Source of the DNA: JAWXBK01 sp040878185
GTDB lineage: Bacteria; Pseudomonadota; Alphaproteobacteria; Dongiales; Dongiaceae
Length of the DNA: 19,226 bases
Reading direction: 5' to 3'
Assembly (NCBI GenBank): GCA_040878185.1
Contig: JBBDMS010000041.1
Span: 1-19,226, forward strand
Made by a program: the position numbers and the translations under genes. Positions 1 through 6,819 of the stretch are shown here, piece after piece. The notes beneath the pieces were generated by a model, which saw only the letters and a list, made by a program, of their open reading frames with translations, was not told the DNA's origin and made no database searches. Position 1 is the stretch's first letter. Every line of letters starts with the position of its first letter.

Positions 1-4
1 CAGT

Positions 5-110
5 CCCCGGTGACCGTCGCGCCGCACACGACCCGCCCCGGTGACCGTCGCGCCACGCGCGACCCGCCCCGGTGACGGTCGCGCGCATGACGGGTGCGGT
101 GACGGTTTCG
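5..110. repeat. 31-bp tandem repeat, about three copies
   Basis: Units beginning CCCCGGTGACCGTCGCGCC start at 5 and 36, and a slightly diverged unit (GGTGACGG in place of GGTGACCG) starts at 67, giving an exact 31-bp period. A degenerate fourth core, GGTGACGG, lies at 98. The copies abut with no unique spacers, so this is not CRISPR. Because 31 is not a multiple of three, a protein repeat is unlikely. The array sits just upstream of the first sulfotransferase-like gene. No function can be assigned. Confidence 0.8.
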
Positions 111-195
111 TGGCGCAACGAGCCGCGTTGACAGCCGCGCGGCGCGCAAAGGATAGTCCGGCCGCGCAGAATCGACAGAGGTAACGGACCGAACG

Positions 196-1608
196 ATGGC
201 CGCCGAGCAGCATCCGATGGGCGTGGCCATCATGGGCATGATGCGCAGCGGCACGACGCTCGTCGCCGATCTGCTGACCGTCCGCGGCAAGTCCCTGATC
301 GTCAGCGAGCCCAATTTTCTCGGCAAATGGAACGAAGGGCAGACGCGACGCACCCACGCGATCGTCGAAGCCTTTGGCATCGACGCGCCGCCGCCGCCCA
401 GGCGCGGCACCTTTGATCGCAACGACGAGTATTTCCGCGCCTCGATCCTGCCGGAGCTTCGGACGCTCGACTGGTGGGGCGTCAAATATGTCGACCTGTA
501 CAATCTGGAGGGATTGTTCAGCCGATATCCGGCGAAGAAGCTGATTCTCTGCACGCGCGATATCCGCGATGTCACGCTTTCGGCGATCGAACTGGTCGAA
601 CGGATGCGGCTCGGATTCGACGACCGCATCCATATGCGGGACGAGGCCTGGGTCTTCTCGCGGGTCGGCTACACCGTGCACGAGATCATGTCGCTGCGCC
701 GCTTTCCGCATTTCACCATGCGCTATGAGGATCTTGCGACCGATCCGGAAAAAACCAAGGAAGAGCTGCGCAGCTATATGGAGATGGACGCGCTGGGCAC
801 CGAGCGCATCAATCTCCAGATCGAGGATCCTGCGCGCACCGAGTGGGAATCGAAGAAACACGCCGAGGGCATCACCGGACGTTCGCTCGGCCGGTACGAT
901 CGCGAACCGGAGGGGCCGCGCAAGCGGCTTGCCGACCGGATGTGGCGGCTCTATCCCGAATACTCGCTCGCCTTCGACTACGAAGTGCCGCCGCCCGAGA
1001 AGCGCTTGTCGACCCATCCCTTCCGTCTGCGGCCCAAGCCGGGCGAAAATCCGATCCCCTATCTGCCGACCGAAAACGCCATCTGGCAGGGGCCGGACTG
1101 CATCGAACCGGTGTTCGAATTGCGCCGCGGCCGGCGCCTGGTTGCCCAGAACACGCGGCCGAACGACGTCCTGCTCGATCTCGGGGCTGCCTTGCCGTCG
1201 CTGCGTTTCTTCAAGCCGGAATCGGCCGGCTATCTGATGCTGCCGCCGGCGTTGCGCCGATTCGACACGATCGCCGCCGGAAAGCTGCCACCCCCGGGCA
1301 AGGCGACGCTGATCGCCGCCATCGATCTGATCGAGTACCTGCCCGATCTGCCGCGCGTGCTCGCGGCGCTGCACGAACTGGGCCGGCCGGTGCTGATGTC
1401 CTATCATGCGACCGACGACACAGACGGCATCGATCGCGCGGCGCTCGGCTGGATCAACAATCTGACCAGAAGCGAATTCGTGACGCTGCTTCAGCAGACC
1501 GGGTTTCGCGTGACGGCAAAATGGGGCATCAAGAACGGGCTGAGCCTGATCCGGGCAAGGCCCCAGGGTGATGTCGCGGAACAGCCGGGCACCGACAGCG
1601 GCGCATGA
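196..1608 (+). CDS. Sulfotransferase-methyltransferase-like fusion, copy 1 (degenerate MT domain)
   Basis: A 470-residue protein with two parts. Residues 8-260 resemble PAPS-dependent sulfotransferases. The 5'-phosphosulfate P-loop MRSGTTLVADLL is at 16-27, and a 3'-phosphate-binding segment RDIRDVTLS is at 121-129, followed by RYEDL at 176-180. Residues 305-455 align with the Rossmann methyltransferase domain of the third copy (3095-4495). Here, however, motif I reads LLDLGAALPSL, and the acidic residue expected after strand 2 is replaced (YLMLPP). SAM binding is therefore doubtful. The start at 196 has only a distant AGAGG (177-181); ATG 217 is an alternative. The stop overlaps the next start as ATGA, which indicates translational coupling. 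The acceptor substrate is unknown; a glycan, lipid or small molecule is possible. No signal peptide or membrane segment is visible, so the protein is presumably cytoplasmic. Confidence 0.75.
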   Translation: MAAEQHPMGVAIMGMMRSGTTLVADLLTVRGKSLIVSEPNFLGKWNEGQTRRTHAIVEAFGIDAPPPPRRGTFDRNDEYFRASILPELRTLDWWGVKYVDLYNLEGLFSRYPAKKLILCTRDIRDVTLSAIELVERMRLGFDDRIHMRDEAWVFSRVGYTVHEIMSLRRFPHFTMRYEDLATDPEKTKEELRSYMEMDALGTERINLQIEDPARTEWESKKHAEGITGRSLGRYDREPEGPRKRLADRMWRLYPEYSLAFDYEVPPPEKRLSTHPFRLRPKPGENPIPYLPTENAIWQGPDCIEPVFELRRGRRLVAQNTRPNDVLLDLGAALPSLRFFKPESAGYLMLPPALRRFDTIAAGKLPPPGKATLIAAIDLIEYLPDLPRVLAALHELGRPVLMSYHATDDTDGIDRAALGWINNLTRSEFVTLLQQTGFRVTAKWGIKNGLSLIRARPQGDVAEQPGTDSGA

Positions 1609-3090
1609 GCGAGAAGCACAAAATCAAGCGAACCGATATGGGCGTCGCCGTCATGGGTCTGATGCGGACCGGCACGACCCTGCTCGCCGACCTCCTGACC
1701 GTGCGCGGCAAGTCGCTGGTCTTCAGCGAGCCCGATCTGCTTTCCAAATACGATCCGATCCTCGCGGACCGCATGCGGCAACTCGGCCGCGATTTCGGTC
1801 TTCCCGCACCCGAGCAGACGCTCGAGATCGGCAATTTCGACCGCAACATCGATCATTTCGATGCCGCCTTCATGGGCGAGATGAAGGGACTCGATTTCTG
1901 GGGCGTGAAGTACGTCAACCTCGTCGGCTGGCGCCGCCTCTTCGATGTGTATCGGCCGCGCAAGATCGTGCTCTGCGTGCGCGATCTGCGTGCGGTGACC
2001 ATATCGGCGCTCGAGCTGGCCAACCGCATGCGGCTGGTGTTCCACGATGGCCGCCATCGTCGGGACGAGGCCTGGGTCTTCTCGCGAATCTGCTACACGG
2101 TGCATGAGCTGATGGCGCTGCGCACGCTGCCGCATCTCGTCATCCGGTACGAAGATCTGGTGGGCGATCCGGCGACGCTCGAGCGACTGCGCGACTATGT
2201 CGGGCTCGACGCGCTCGGCACCGAACGGCTCAATTTGCTGATCGAGCGCGCCAGCCGAAGCCAGTGGGAACTGACCAAGCACGGCAAGAGCGGCGAGATA
2301 TCCGACAAGGCACTCGAGCGAGGGCCCGATCCGGCAGATGGCGGAGCGGATCTGGCGCCTGATGGGCGAATACAATGTTGCATTCGGCTACGACGTGCCG
2401 CCGCCGGCACAGCGTATCCGGCGGCATGATTTCGCGATCCGCGTCATGCCGAACGACAATCCGATCAACTATGTCGACACCGAAACCTGGAACTGGCGGG
2501 GTCCGGCCCAGCTCGAGCCGATTTTCGGGCGCCGTCGCGCACGCCTCCTGGTCTCGCGCAATATCGGCAAGAAGGCGCACGTGCTCGATCTCGGTTCCGG
2601 CTCGACCGCCTTGCGCCGGCTGCTGCCCAACGATCTCCCGGTCATTCTCTCCGACAACGCGCCGCGCTCGCCGGAGTTCATCGTGTCGGATATCTATCGC
2701 GGCAACCTGCCGCCGGCCGAGAATGCAACCACGGTCACGGCCATCGGCGTGCTCGAGTATGTCGACGACGTGGTCCGGTTCCTGAAGCAGCTTCGCGCCT
2801 ACAATCTGCCGATCCTGCTGACCTATTATCCGACCGACGACAATGACGACATCGACCGCGAATCGTTCGGCTGGCGCAATGCGCTGTCGCGCAACGAGCT
2901 GATGCGCGCGTTCCTCGCTGCCGGTTTCATCGCCAGTCCGCGCTGGGCGTTCGACGGGCGCCAGAGTGCGTTCCGGCTGCGCCCGAAGCCGGTCGGCGCC
3001 CGGCCGAAGCGCAAGCCGCGCGGCAAGCGCATCGCCGGCCGCGGCAACAAGCCCGTCATGCCGCGCCGCAAGATCCTCGAGCCCGTCTGA
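1605..3090 (+). pseudogene. Sulfotransferase-methyltransferase fusion, copy 2 (frameshifted)
   Basis: This second paralogue is split between two frames. Frame A runs from ATG 1605 and carries the P-loop MRTGTTLLADLL (Thr replaces the Ser of the other copies), the ILCVRDLRAVTISA segment and IRYEDLVGDP. It reaches LER near 2321, then leaves homology and stops at 2429. Frame B matches the paralogues from EGPIRQMAERIW (2320 on) through the methyltransferase-like domain VLDLGSGSTALRRLL to the stop at 3090. Aligned with copy 1, about 17 nt (14 is also possible) encoding a YDREP-like stretch are missing around 2319-2322, which explains the shift. Frame B has an ATG at 2338, so a free methyltransferase half could still be made. 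The C-terminus has a Lys/Arg-rich tail of about 35 residues not seen in the other copies. A sequencing error is the main alternative. Confidence 0.75.
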
Positions 3091-3094
3091 GCCG

Positions 3095-4495
3095 ATGGAA
3101 TCCGGCAAGCCGGCCGCCTTCCCGCCCTTGCCGATGGGACTTGCGGTGCTCGGCCTGCCGCGCAGCGGCACGACGCTGGTGTCGGATCTCCTGACGGTGC
3201 CGGGCCGCGCCGTGATCGTCAGCGAACCCGATCTCTACAAGAAATGGAATCGCAACCTGGCCGGCCGCGTGCAGCGGCTCGCCCGCACCGTCGGTATCGA
3301 CGTGCCCGAAGAGGCGCCCGATCCCGCGCGGTGGGAGGGCCATTACGGCCGGTATTTTCGCGCCGAACTGGCGCCGCGTTTCGCCGGCCTCGATCTCTGG
3401 GGCATCAAATATGTCGATTTCAGCGACTGGCGGCCGCTCTTTCGCGACTATCCGCCGGAGAAACTGATCCTCTGCGTCCGCGATCTCCGCGATCTGGTGC
3501 TCTCGGGCATCGACCGCATCTGCCGTATGCAGATGGTGTTTCGCAGTTCGGGACATCGCCGCGACGAAGCCTGGGTGTTCTCGGCGCTGGTTTACAATGC
3601 ATGGGAGCTGATGACGCTGCGCAAGCGCCCGCATCTGGCGTTGCGCTACGAGGATCTCGCCGGCGACCCCGCGACGCTGGCCCGGATCGCGAATTATGCC
3701 GGCCTCGATCAGCTCGATCCGACGCGCCACAATCTTGCCGCCGCCGGCTGGCACCGCCGCTGGGAGGTCGAGAAGCATGGCGACGCGATCACCGCGGCCT
3801 CGGTCGATCGCATCGATCGGGAACCGACGGGCCCTGTCCGGGCGCTCGCGGAACGGCTCTGGCAATTGCTGCCCGAGTATGGCGCGGCATTCGGCTATCC
3901 CGTATCGGACGGCGCGGCGCAACTCGCGGGCCATATGTTCCGGCAGCGCGGCGGCGCCCGCAATCCGATCGTGTTCTCCGATACCGAACGCTGGGACTGG
4001 AATGGACCGCCCGGCATCGAGCCTTGTTTCGCGCGCCGCCGCGCGCGCGCCATGGCGGCGCGAAGCATCCGAAGGCCAGTTCGCGTGCTCGACCTCGGCG
4101 GCGGCAGCCGCGCGCTGGCCGGGTTACTGCCCGCCGGATCGACGCATGTTCTCGCCGACAACATGCGCCGTGCCGAGGACATGCGTGTCGGCGACATCTA
4201 TGGCGGATCGCTGCCGCCGACCGACGATATCGACCTGATCGTCGCGCTCGATGTGCTGGAATATATGGCCGACCTGCCCGCCTTCCTCGCCGCGCTGCGC
4301 GCGACCGGCAAGCCGGCGCTGGTTTCCTATCATGCCAGCGACGATTCCGCCGACACGGATCGCGCCGCGCTCGGCTGGCGCAATGCGCTGGACCGCGCAT
4401 CGCTCGCGAACGCATTCGCCAAAGCCGGTTTCGATATGAACGTGCGCTGGGCGTTCGACAAGGCGCAGAGCCTGTTCCGGCTGCAACCGCGCTGA
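3095..4495 (+). CDS. Sulfotransferase-methyltransferase fusion, copy 3 (intact)
   Basis: A 466-residue protein starting at ATG 3095, four bases after the stop of copy 2. An upstream in-frame extension to 2966 would overlap copy 2 and has composition unlike a real N-terminus, so it was rejected. The sulfotransferase part covers about 14-270. It has P-loop LPRSGTTLVSDLL (21-33), the 3'-phosphate segment ILCVRDLRDLVLSG (125-138) and LRYEDLAGDP (183-192). The methyltransferase part covers about 315-464. It has motif I VLDLGGGSRALAGLL (331-345), an acidic residue after strand 2 (LADN, D355) and LIVALDVLEYMADLP (381-395). It is the best preserved of the three copies and converges with DUF1178 six bases downstream. 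Fold assignments are from motifs; the substrate, and whether one acceptor is both sulfated and methylated, are unknown. Confidence 0.8.
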   Translation: MESGKPAAFPPLPMGLAVLGLPRSGTTLVSDLLTVPGRAVIVSEPDLYKKWNRNLAGRVQRLARTVGIDVPEEAPDPARWEGHYGRYFRAELAPRFAGLDLWGIKYVDFSDWRPLFRDYPPEKLILCVRDLRDLVLSGIDRICRMQMVFRSSGHRRDEAWVFSALVYNAWELMTLRKRPHLALRYEDLAGDPATLARIANYAGLDQLDPTRHNLAAAGWHRRWEVEKHGDAITAASVDRIDREPTGPVRALAERLWQLLPEYGAAFGYPVSDGAAQLAGHMFRQRGGARNPIVFSDTERWDWNGPPGIEPCFARRRARAMAARSIRRPVRVLDLGGGSRALAGLLPAGSTHVLADNMRRAEDMRVGDIYGGSLPPTDDIDLIVALDVLEYMADLPAFLAALRATGKPALVSYHASDDSADTDRAALGWRNALDRASLANAFAKAGFDMNVRWAFDKAQSLFRLQPR

Positions 4496-4501
4496 AAGAG
4501 A

Positions 4502-4975
4502 TCAGCTTTCGCGCGGCACCCAGGGAATGCGCGCGACCTCGATGCCTTCGTCTTCCAGCGCTTCGGCTTCATCGGACGTTGTTTCGCCATAGATGCCGCG
4601 CGCATCGGTTTCGCCGTAATGGATCTTGCGCGCTTCCTCGGCGAATTCCGGGCCGACATAGTCACAGGATTCCTCGACCTTGCGCCGCAGCGTGCGCAGT
4701 GCCTTCAGATGCGCGCCCATCACCGCCATGGTCGCCGCATCGCGCGCCGGCATTGCGGTTGGCGGCGCCCCGGTCGGCAATATCTCGCTCGGCACGATCG
4801 CGGTCGAACGGCCCTTGCCGATGCGCGGCGCCATCGGCGCCTTATCGATCTTGTGGCCGCCGCAGATCGGACAGGCGAGTTCGCCGGCATCCGCTTGCCG
4901 GTCGTAGGTCGCACCGTCGCGGAACCACGCCTCGAATTGGTGGCCCTTGGCGCATCGCAGGTCGAAAAGAATCAT
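4502..4975 (-). CDS. DUF1178 family protein
   Basis: A 157-residue protein starting MILFDLRCAKGHQFEAWF, the characteristic opening of DUF1178. The reading frame stays open upstream to 5347, but the family start and the divergent gene at 5070 place the start at 4975. Cys8, His12 and the CPICGG motif (Cys35, Cys38) suggest a small zinc-ribbon-like site. The C-terminal half is acidic and rich in Glu and Ala, ending RIPWVPRES. In many alphaproteobacteria this gene lies directly after the Nit amidase and grxC. Here the AmmeMemoRadiSam gene, a small-protein gene, a peroxiredoxin and a methyltransferase intervene. The biochemical function of the family is not known. Confidence 0.88.
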   Translation of the reverse strand: MILFDLRCAKGHQFEAWFRDGATYDRQADAGELACPICGGHKIDKAPMAPRIGKGRSTAIVPSEILPTGAPPTAMPARDAATMAVMGAHLKALRTLRRKVEESCDYVGPEFAEEARKIHYGETDARGIYGETTSDEAEALEDEGIEVARIPWVPRES

Positions 4976-5069
4976 CGTGCTGGTCGTTGCCCGTATACCC
5001 GACGGACGCCCGCGCTGGCCGGGTCCTGTCATGGGCCGGTAAGATGGGCGAGGAAAAGGAAAACGACAA

Positions 5070-5594
5070 GTGGATGACAAGGCCGAAGCGCCGAGCGCGC
5101 CCTCGCTCTGGATCGCCCGATTCGCCGGCCAGGTGCCGTCGGGCCCGGTGCTCGACGTCGCCGCCGGTTCGGGACGGCACAGCGTTCTCTTTCTCGATTT
5201 GGGCCATCCGGTGCTGGCGATCGATCGCGACGTCGCGCGGCTGCGCCCGCTCGCCGACCGGGCCGGTTTCGAAGCCCGCGCGAACGATCTCGAGGTCGGC
5301 GGCGATCCTTTGCCGGGCGGAACCTTTGCCGCGGTCGTTGTGACCAACTATCTGCATCGCTCGCTGCTGCCGTCTTTGATCGCGGCGGTCGCGCCGCAGG
5401 GCTGGCTGCTCTACGAGACGTTCGCGGTCGGCAACGAACAATATGGACGGCCGAGCAATCCCGATTTCCTGCTCCGTCCGGACGAGCTGATCGATGCGGT
5501 ACGCGGCCGGCTCGAGATCGTCGCCTACGAGCACATGACCGATACCGAGCCCCGCCTGGCCGTGCGCCAGCGCATCGCGGCGCGGCGAACCTGA
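5070..5594 (+). CDS. Small class I SAM-dependent methyltransferase
   Basis: A 174-residue protein with a clear SAM-binding motif I, VLDVAAGSGRHSVLF (27-41). The acidic residue after strand 2 is in LAIDRD (D52), and a TNYLHRSLLPSL segment fits motif IV/post-motif I. Later YETFAVGNEQYGRPSNPDF resembles TehB-like and Methyltransf_23-type small methyltransferases. The start is a GTG at 5070 preceded by purine-rich AGGAAAAGGA at about 5051-5060; no in-frame ATG fits better. It is transcribed divergently from DUF1178, 94 bases away. The substrate is unknown. The length is short for the superfamily but the core fold appears complete. Confidence 0.8.
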   Translation: MDDKAEAPSAPSLWIARFAGQVPSGPVLDVAAGSGRHSVLFLDLGHPVLAIDRDVARLRPLADRAGFEARANDLEVGGDPLPGGTFAAVVVTNYLHRSLLPSLIAAVAPQGWLLYETFAVGNEQYGRPSNPDFLLRPDELIDAVRGRLEIVAYEHMTDTEPRLAVRQRIAARRT

Positions 5595-5726
5595 ATCGTA
5601 TTGGGGAATCGTCCCCCGGGGAATCATTATCGGAAACCGTCGTCGCGCCGAGGTCGTTGCACCCGGCGAAGCCGGGGTTGCCGCGCCGGACGAAAGGGTG
5701 TTGATTCCGTCCATGGCACTTTCTAC

Positions 5727-5743
5727 ATCCGTCCGGGACGGAT
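5727..5743. promoter_or_regulatory. 17-bp palindrome upstream of peroxiredoxin gene
   Basis: ATCCGTCCGGGACGGAT is a perfect inverted repeat with 8-bp arms and a one-base centre. It lies 36 bases upstream of the peroxiredoxin start. A related half-site ATTCCGTCC lies at 5704-5712. The dyad is not followed by a T-run, so it is not a classical terminator. It could be an operator for a dimeric regulator. No regulator family is assigned. Confidence 0.4.
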
Positions 5744-5779
5744 TAAGCGGATTACACATCTGATAACAGGAGATTGACC

Positions 5780-6415
5780 ATGGCGGTACGCATTGGCGAT
5801 GTCGCACCGGATTTCGAACAGGATTCGACCGAAGGCCGCATCAAGTTTCACGACTTCATTGGCGACGGCTGGGCGATCCTGTTTTCGCATCCGAAGGATT
5901 TCACCCCGGTCTGCACCACCGAGCTCGGCTACATGGCGAAACTCAAGCCCGAGTTCGACAAGCGCAACACCAAGATCATCGGCCTGTCGGTCGATCCCCT
6001 GTCGGATCACACCAAATGGGCGAAGGACATCGAGGAGACGCAGGGCGCGAAGCTGAACTATCCGCTGCTCGCCGACTCCGATCGCAAGGTGGCGGGCCTG
6101 TACGACATGATCCATCCGAATGCCAACGACACCCTGACGGTACGGTCGGTCTTCGTCGTCGGTCCGGACAAGAAGGTGAAGCTGATGCTCACCTACCCGG
6201 CCTCGACGGGGCGCAATTTCGACGAGATCCTGCGCGTACTGGATTCATTACAGTTGACGGCCAACTACAAGGTCGCGACGCCGGTCAACTGGAAGGAAGG
6301 CGAGGACTGCATCGTCGTCCCGTCGGTATCCGACGAGGACGCGAAGAAGCTGTTCCCGAAGGGCTTCAAGTCGATCAAGCCCTATCTCCGGGTGACGCCG
6401 CAGCCGAACCGCTAG
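5780..6415 (+). CDS. 1-Cys peroxiredoxin, Prx6 type
   Basis: A 211-residue thiol peroxidase that would reduce hydrogen peroxide and organic hydroperoxides in the cytoplasm. The N-terminal AhpC/TSA domain contains FSHPKDFTPVCTTELGY, with peroxidatic Cys45 in the PVCTTE signature of the Prx6 subfamily. The C-terminal 1-cysPrx_C segment includes NWKEGEDCIVVPSVSDEDA and the terminal KSIKPYLRVTPQPNR, also typical of Prx6. ATG 5780 is chosen because AGGAGA (5768-5773) lies six bases upstream; a TTG at 5774 is in frame but poorly spaced. A strong intrinsic terminator follows, so the gene is probably monocistronic. The physiological reductant cannot be read from the sequence, although a glutaredoxin gene (10402-10665) lies in the same region. 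Confidence 0.93.
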   Translation: MAVRIGDVAPDFEQDSTEGRIKFHDFIGDGWAILFSHPKDFTPVCTTELGYMAKLKPEFDKRNTKIIGLSVDPLSDHTKWAKDIEETQGAKLNYPLLADSDRKVAGLYDMIHPNANDTLTVRSVFVVGPDKKVKLMLTYPASTGRNFDEILRVLDSLQLTANYKVATPVNWKEGEDCIVVPSVSDEDAKKLFPKGFKSIKPYLRVTPQPNR

Positions 6416-6439
6416 ACATTCTCGGGCTTGGTTCGATCG

Positions 6440-6472
6440 GGCCGGCGCGAAATCGCGCCGGCCTTTTCTTTT
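6440..6472 (+). terminator. Intrinsic terminator after peroxiredoxin gene
   Basis: GGCCGGCGCGA (6440-6450) pairs perfectly with TCGCGCCGGCC (6453-6463) and is followed by TTTTCTTTT (6464-6472). It lies 25 bases after the peroxiredoxin stop. This is a textbook GC-rich stem with a U-tract. Confidence 0.9.
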
Positions 6473-6515
6473 GCCGGTCGCGTCCCCGTCTTTCTTTCTG
6501 CCCGCTTCTTTCTTC

Positions 6516-6546
6516 TTGCAGCCCGCCACGAATCGTTTCTTACAAT
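6516..6546 (+). promoter_or_regulatory. Possible promoter for the 49-residue protein gene
   Basis: TTGCAG (6516-6521) and TACAAT (6541-6546, 5/6 match to the -10 consensus) are separated by 19 bases, slightly longer than ideal. The site lies between the peroxiredoxin terminator and the small gene, where an independent promoter would be needed. The call is tentative. Confidence 0.35.
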
Positions 6547-6582
6547 GCAGTCCCGCAATTTCTCCAGAAGGAGACCGCGATC

Positions 6583-6732
6583 ATGGCTCAAAAAGGCAAG
6601 CCCGGCCCGTCGCCGAAAGGCGCCGGCGCAGGCAGCAATCCGAAGAGCGGCGCACCGTCGCCCAAGAAGGGTAACAATGCGTCGGTCAAGGGTTCGGCGA
6701 CACGCCGGACCGGCGCCCCGCGCGGGAAGTAA
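6583..6732 (+). CDS. Small basic low-complexity protein (49 aa)
   Basis: A 49-residue protein beginning MAQKGKPGPSPKG, very rich in Gly, Pro, Ser, Lys and Asn, with almost no hydrophobic residues. It contains two related PSPK motifs (GPSPKG and APSPKK) and a SATRRTGAPRGK C-terminus. It is strongly basic and predicted by composition to be intrinsically disordered. Coding status is supported by AGAAGGAGA (6566-6574) upstream of ATG 6583, flanking intrinsic terminators at 6440-6472 and 6764-6796, and a possible promoter at 6516-6546. I do not recognise a named family. Nucleic-acid binding is a guess from charge only. Confidence 0.65.
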   Translation: MAQKGKPGPSPKGAGAGSNPKSGAPSPKKGNNASVKGSATRRTGAPRGK

Positions 6733-6763
6733 TCCCCGGACCAGGCGTTTTTCAGAACGAACG

Positions 6764-6796
6764 AAGGCCGGCGGGGCGACCCCGCCGGCCTTTTTT
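6764..6796 (+). terminator. Intrinsic terminator after the small basic protein gene
   Basis: GGCCGGCGGGG (6766-6776) pairs with CCCCGCCGGCC (6780-6790) around a CGA loop. A flanking AA/TT extends the stem to 13 bp, and the stem is followed by a T-run (6791-6796). It also separates the plus-strand unit from the convergent AmmeMemoRadiSam gene ending at 6820. The opposite strand lacks an equally good T-run, so it is best on the plus strand. Confidence 0.9.
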
Positions 6797-6819
6797 GTAC
6801 CCGTCCGGTTGGCGCGCCG

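Noticed and set aside
5..110. Possible CRISPR array
   Set aside because: The repeats are directly adjacent with no spacer sequences and no cas genes are in the window.
2310..2340. Programmed ribosomal frameshift in the second sulfotransferase-methyltransferase copy
   Set aside because: There is no slippery heptamer or downstream structure, and about 17 bases of homologous sequence are missing. A deletion is the simpler explanation.
3244..5343. A very long open frame (699 residues) in another plus-strand frame
   Set aside because: It spans the intact third sulfotransferase gene, DUF1178 and the small methyltransferase in the wrong frame or strand. The translation is Arg/Ala/Pro-rich and unlike any family.
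5660..5678. Hairpin ACCCGGCGAAGCCGGGGT as a terminator for the small methyltransferase gene
   Set aside because: No T-run follows the stem, so it cannot be called an intrinsic terminator.
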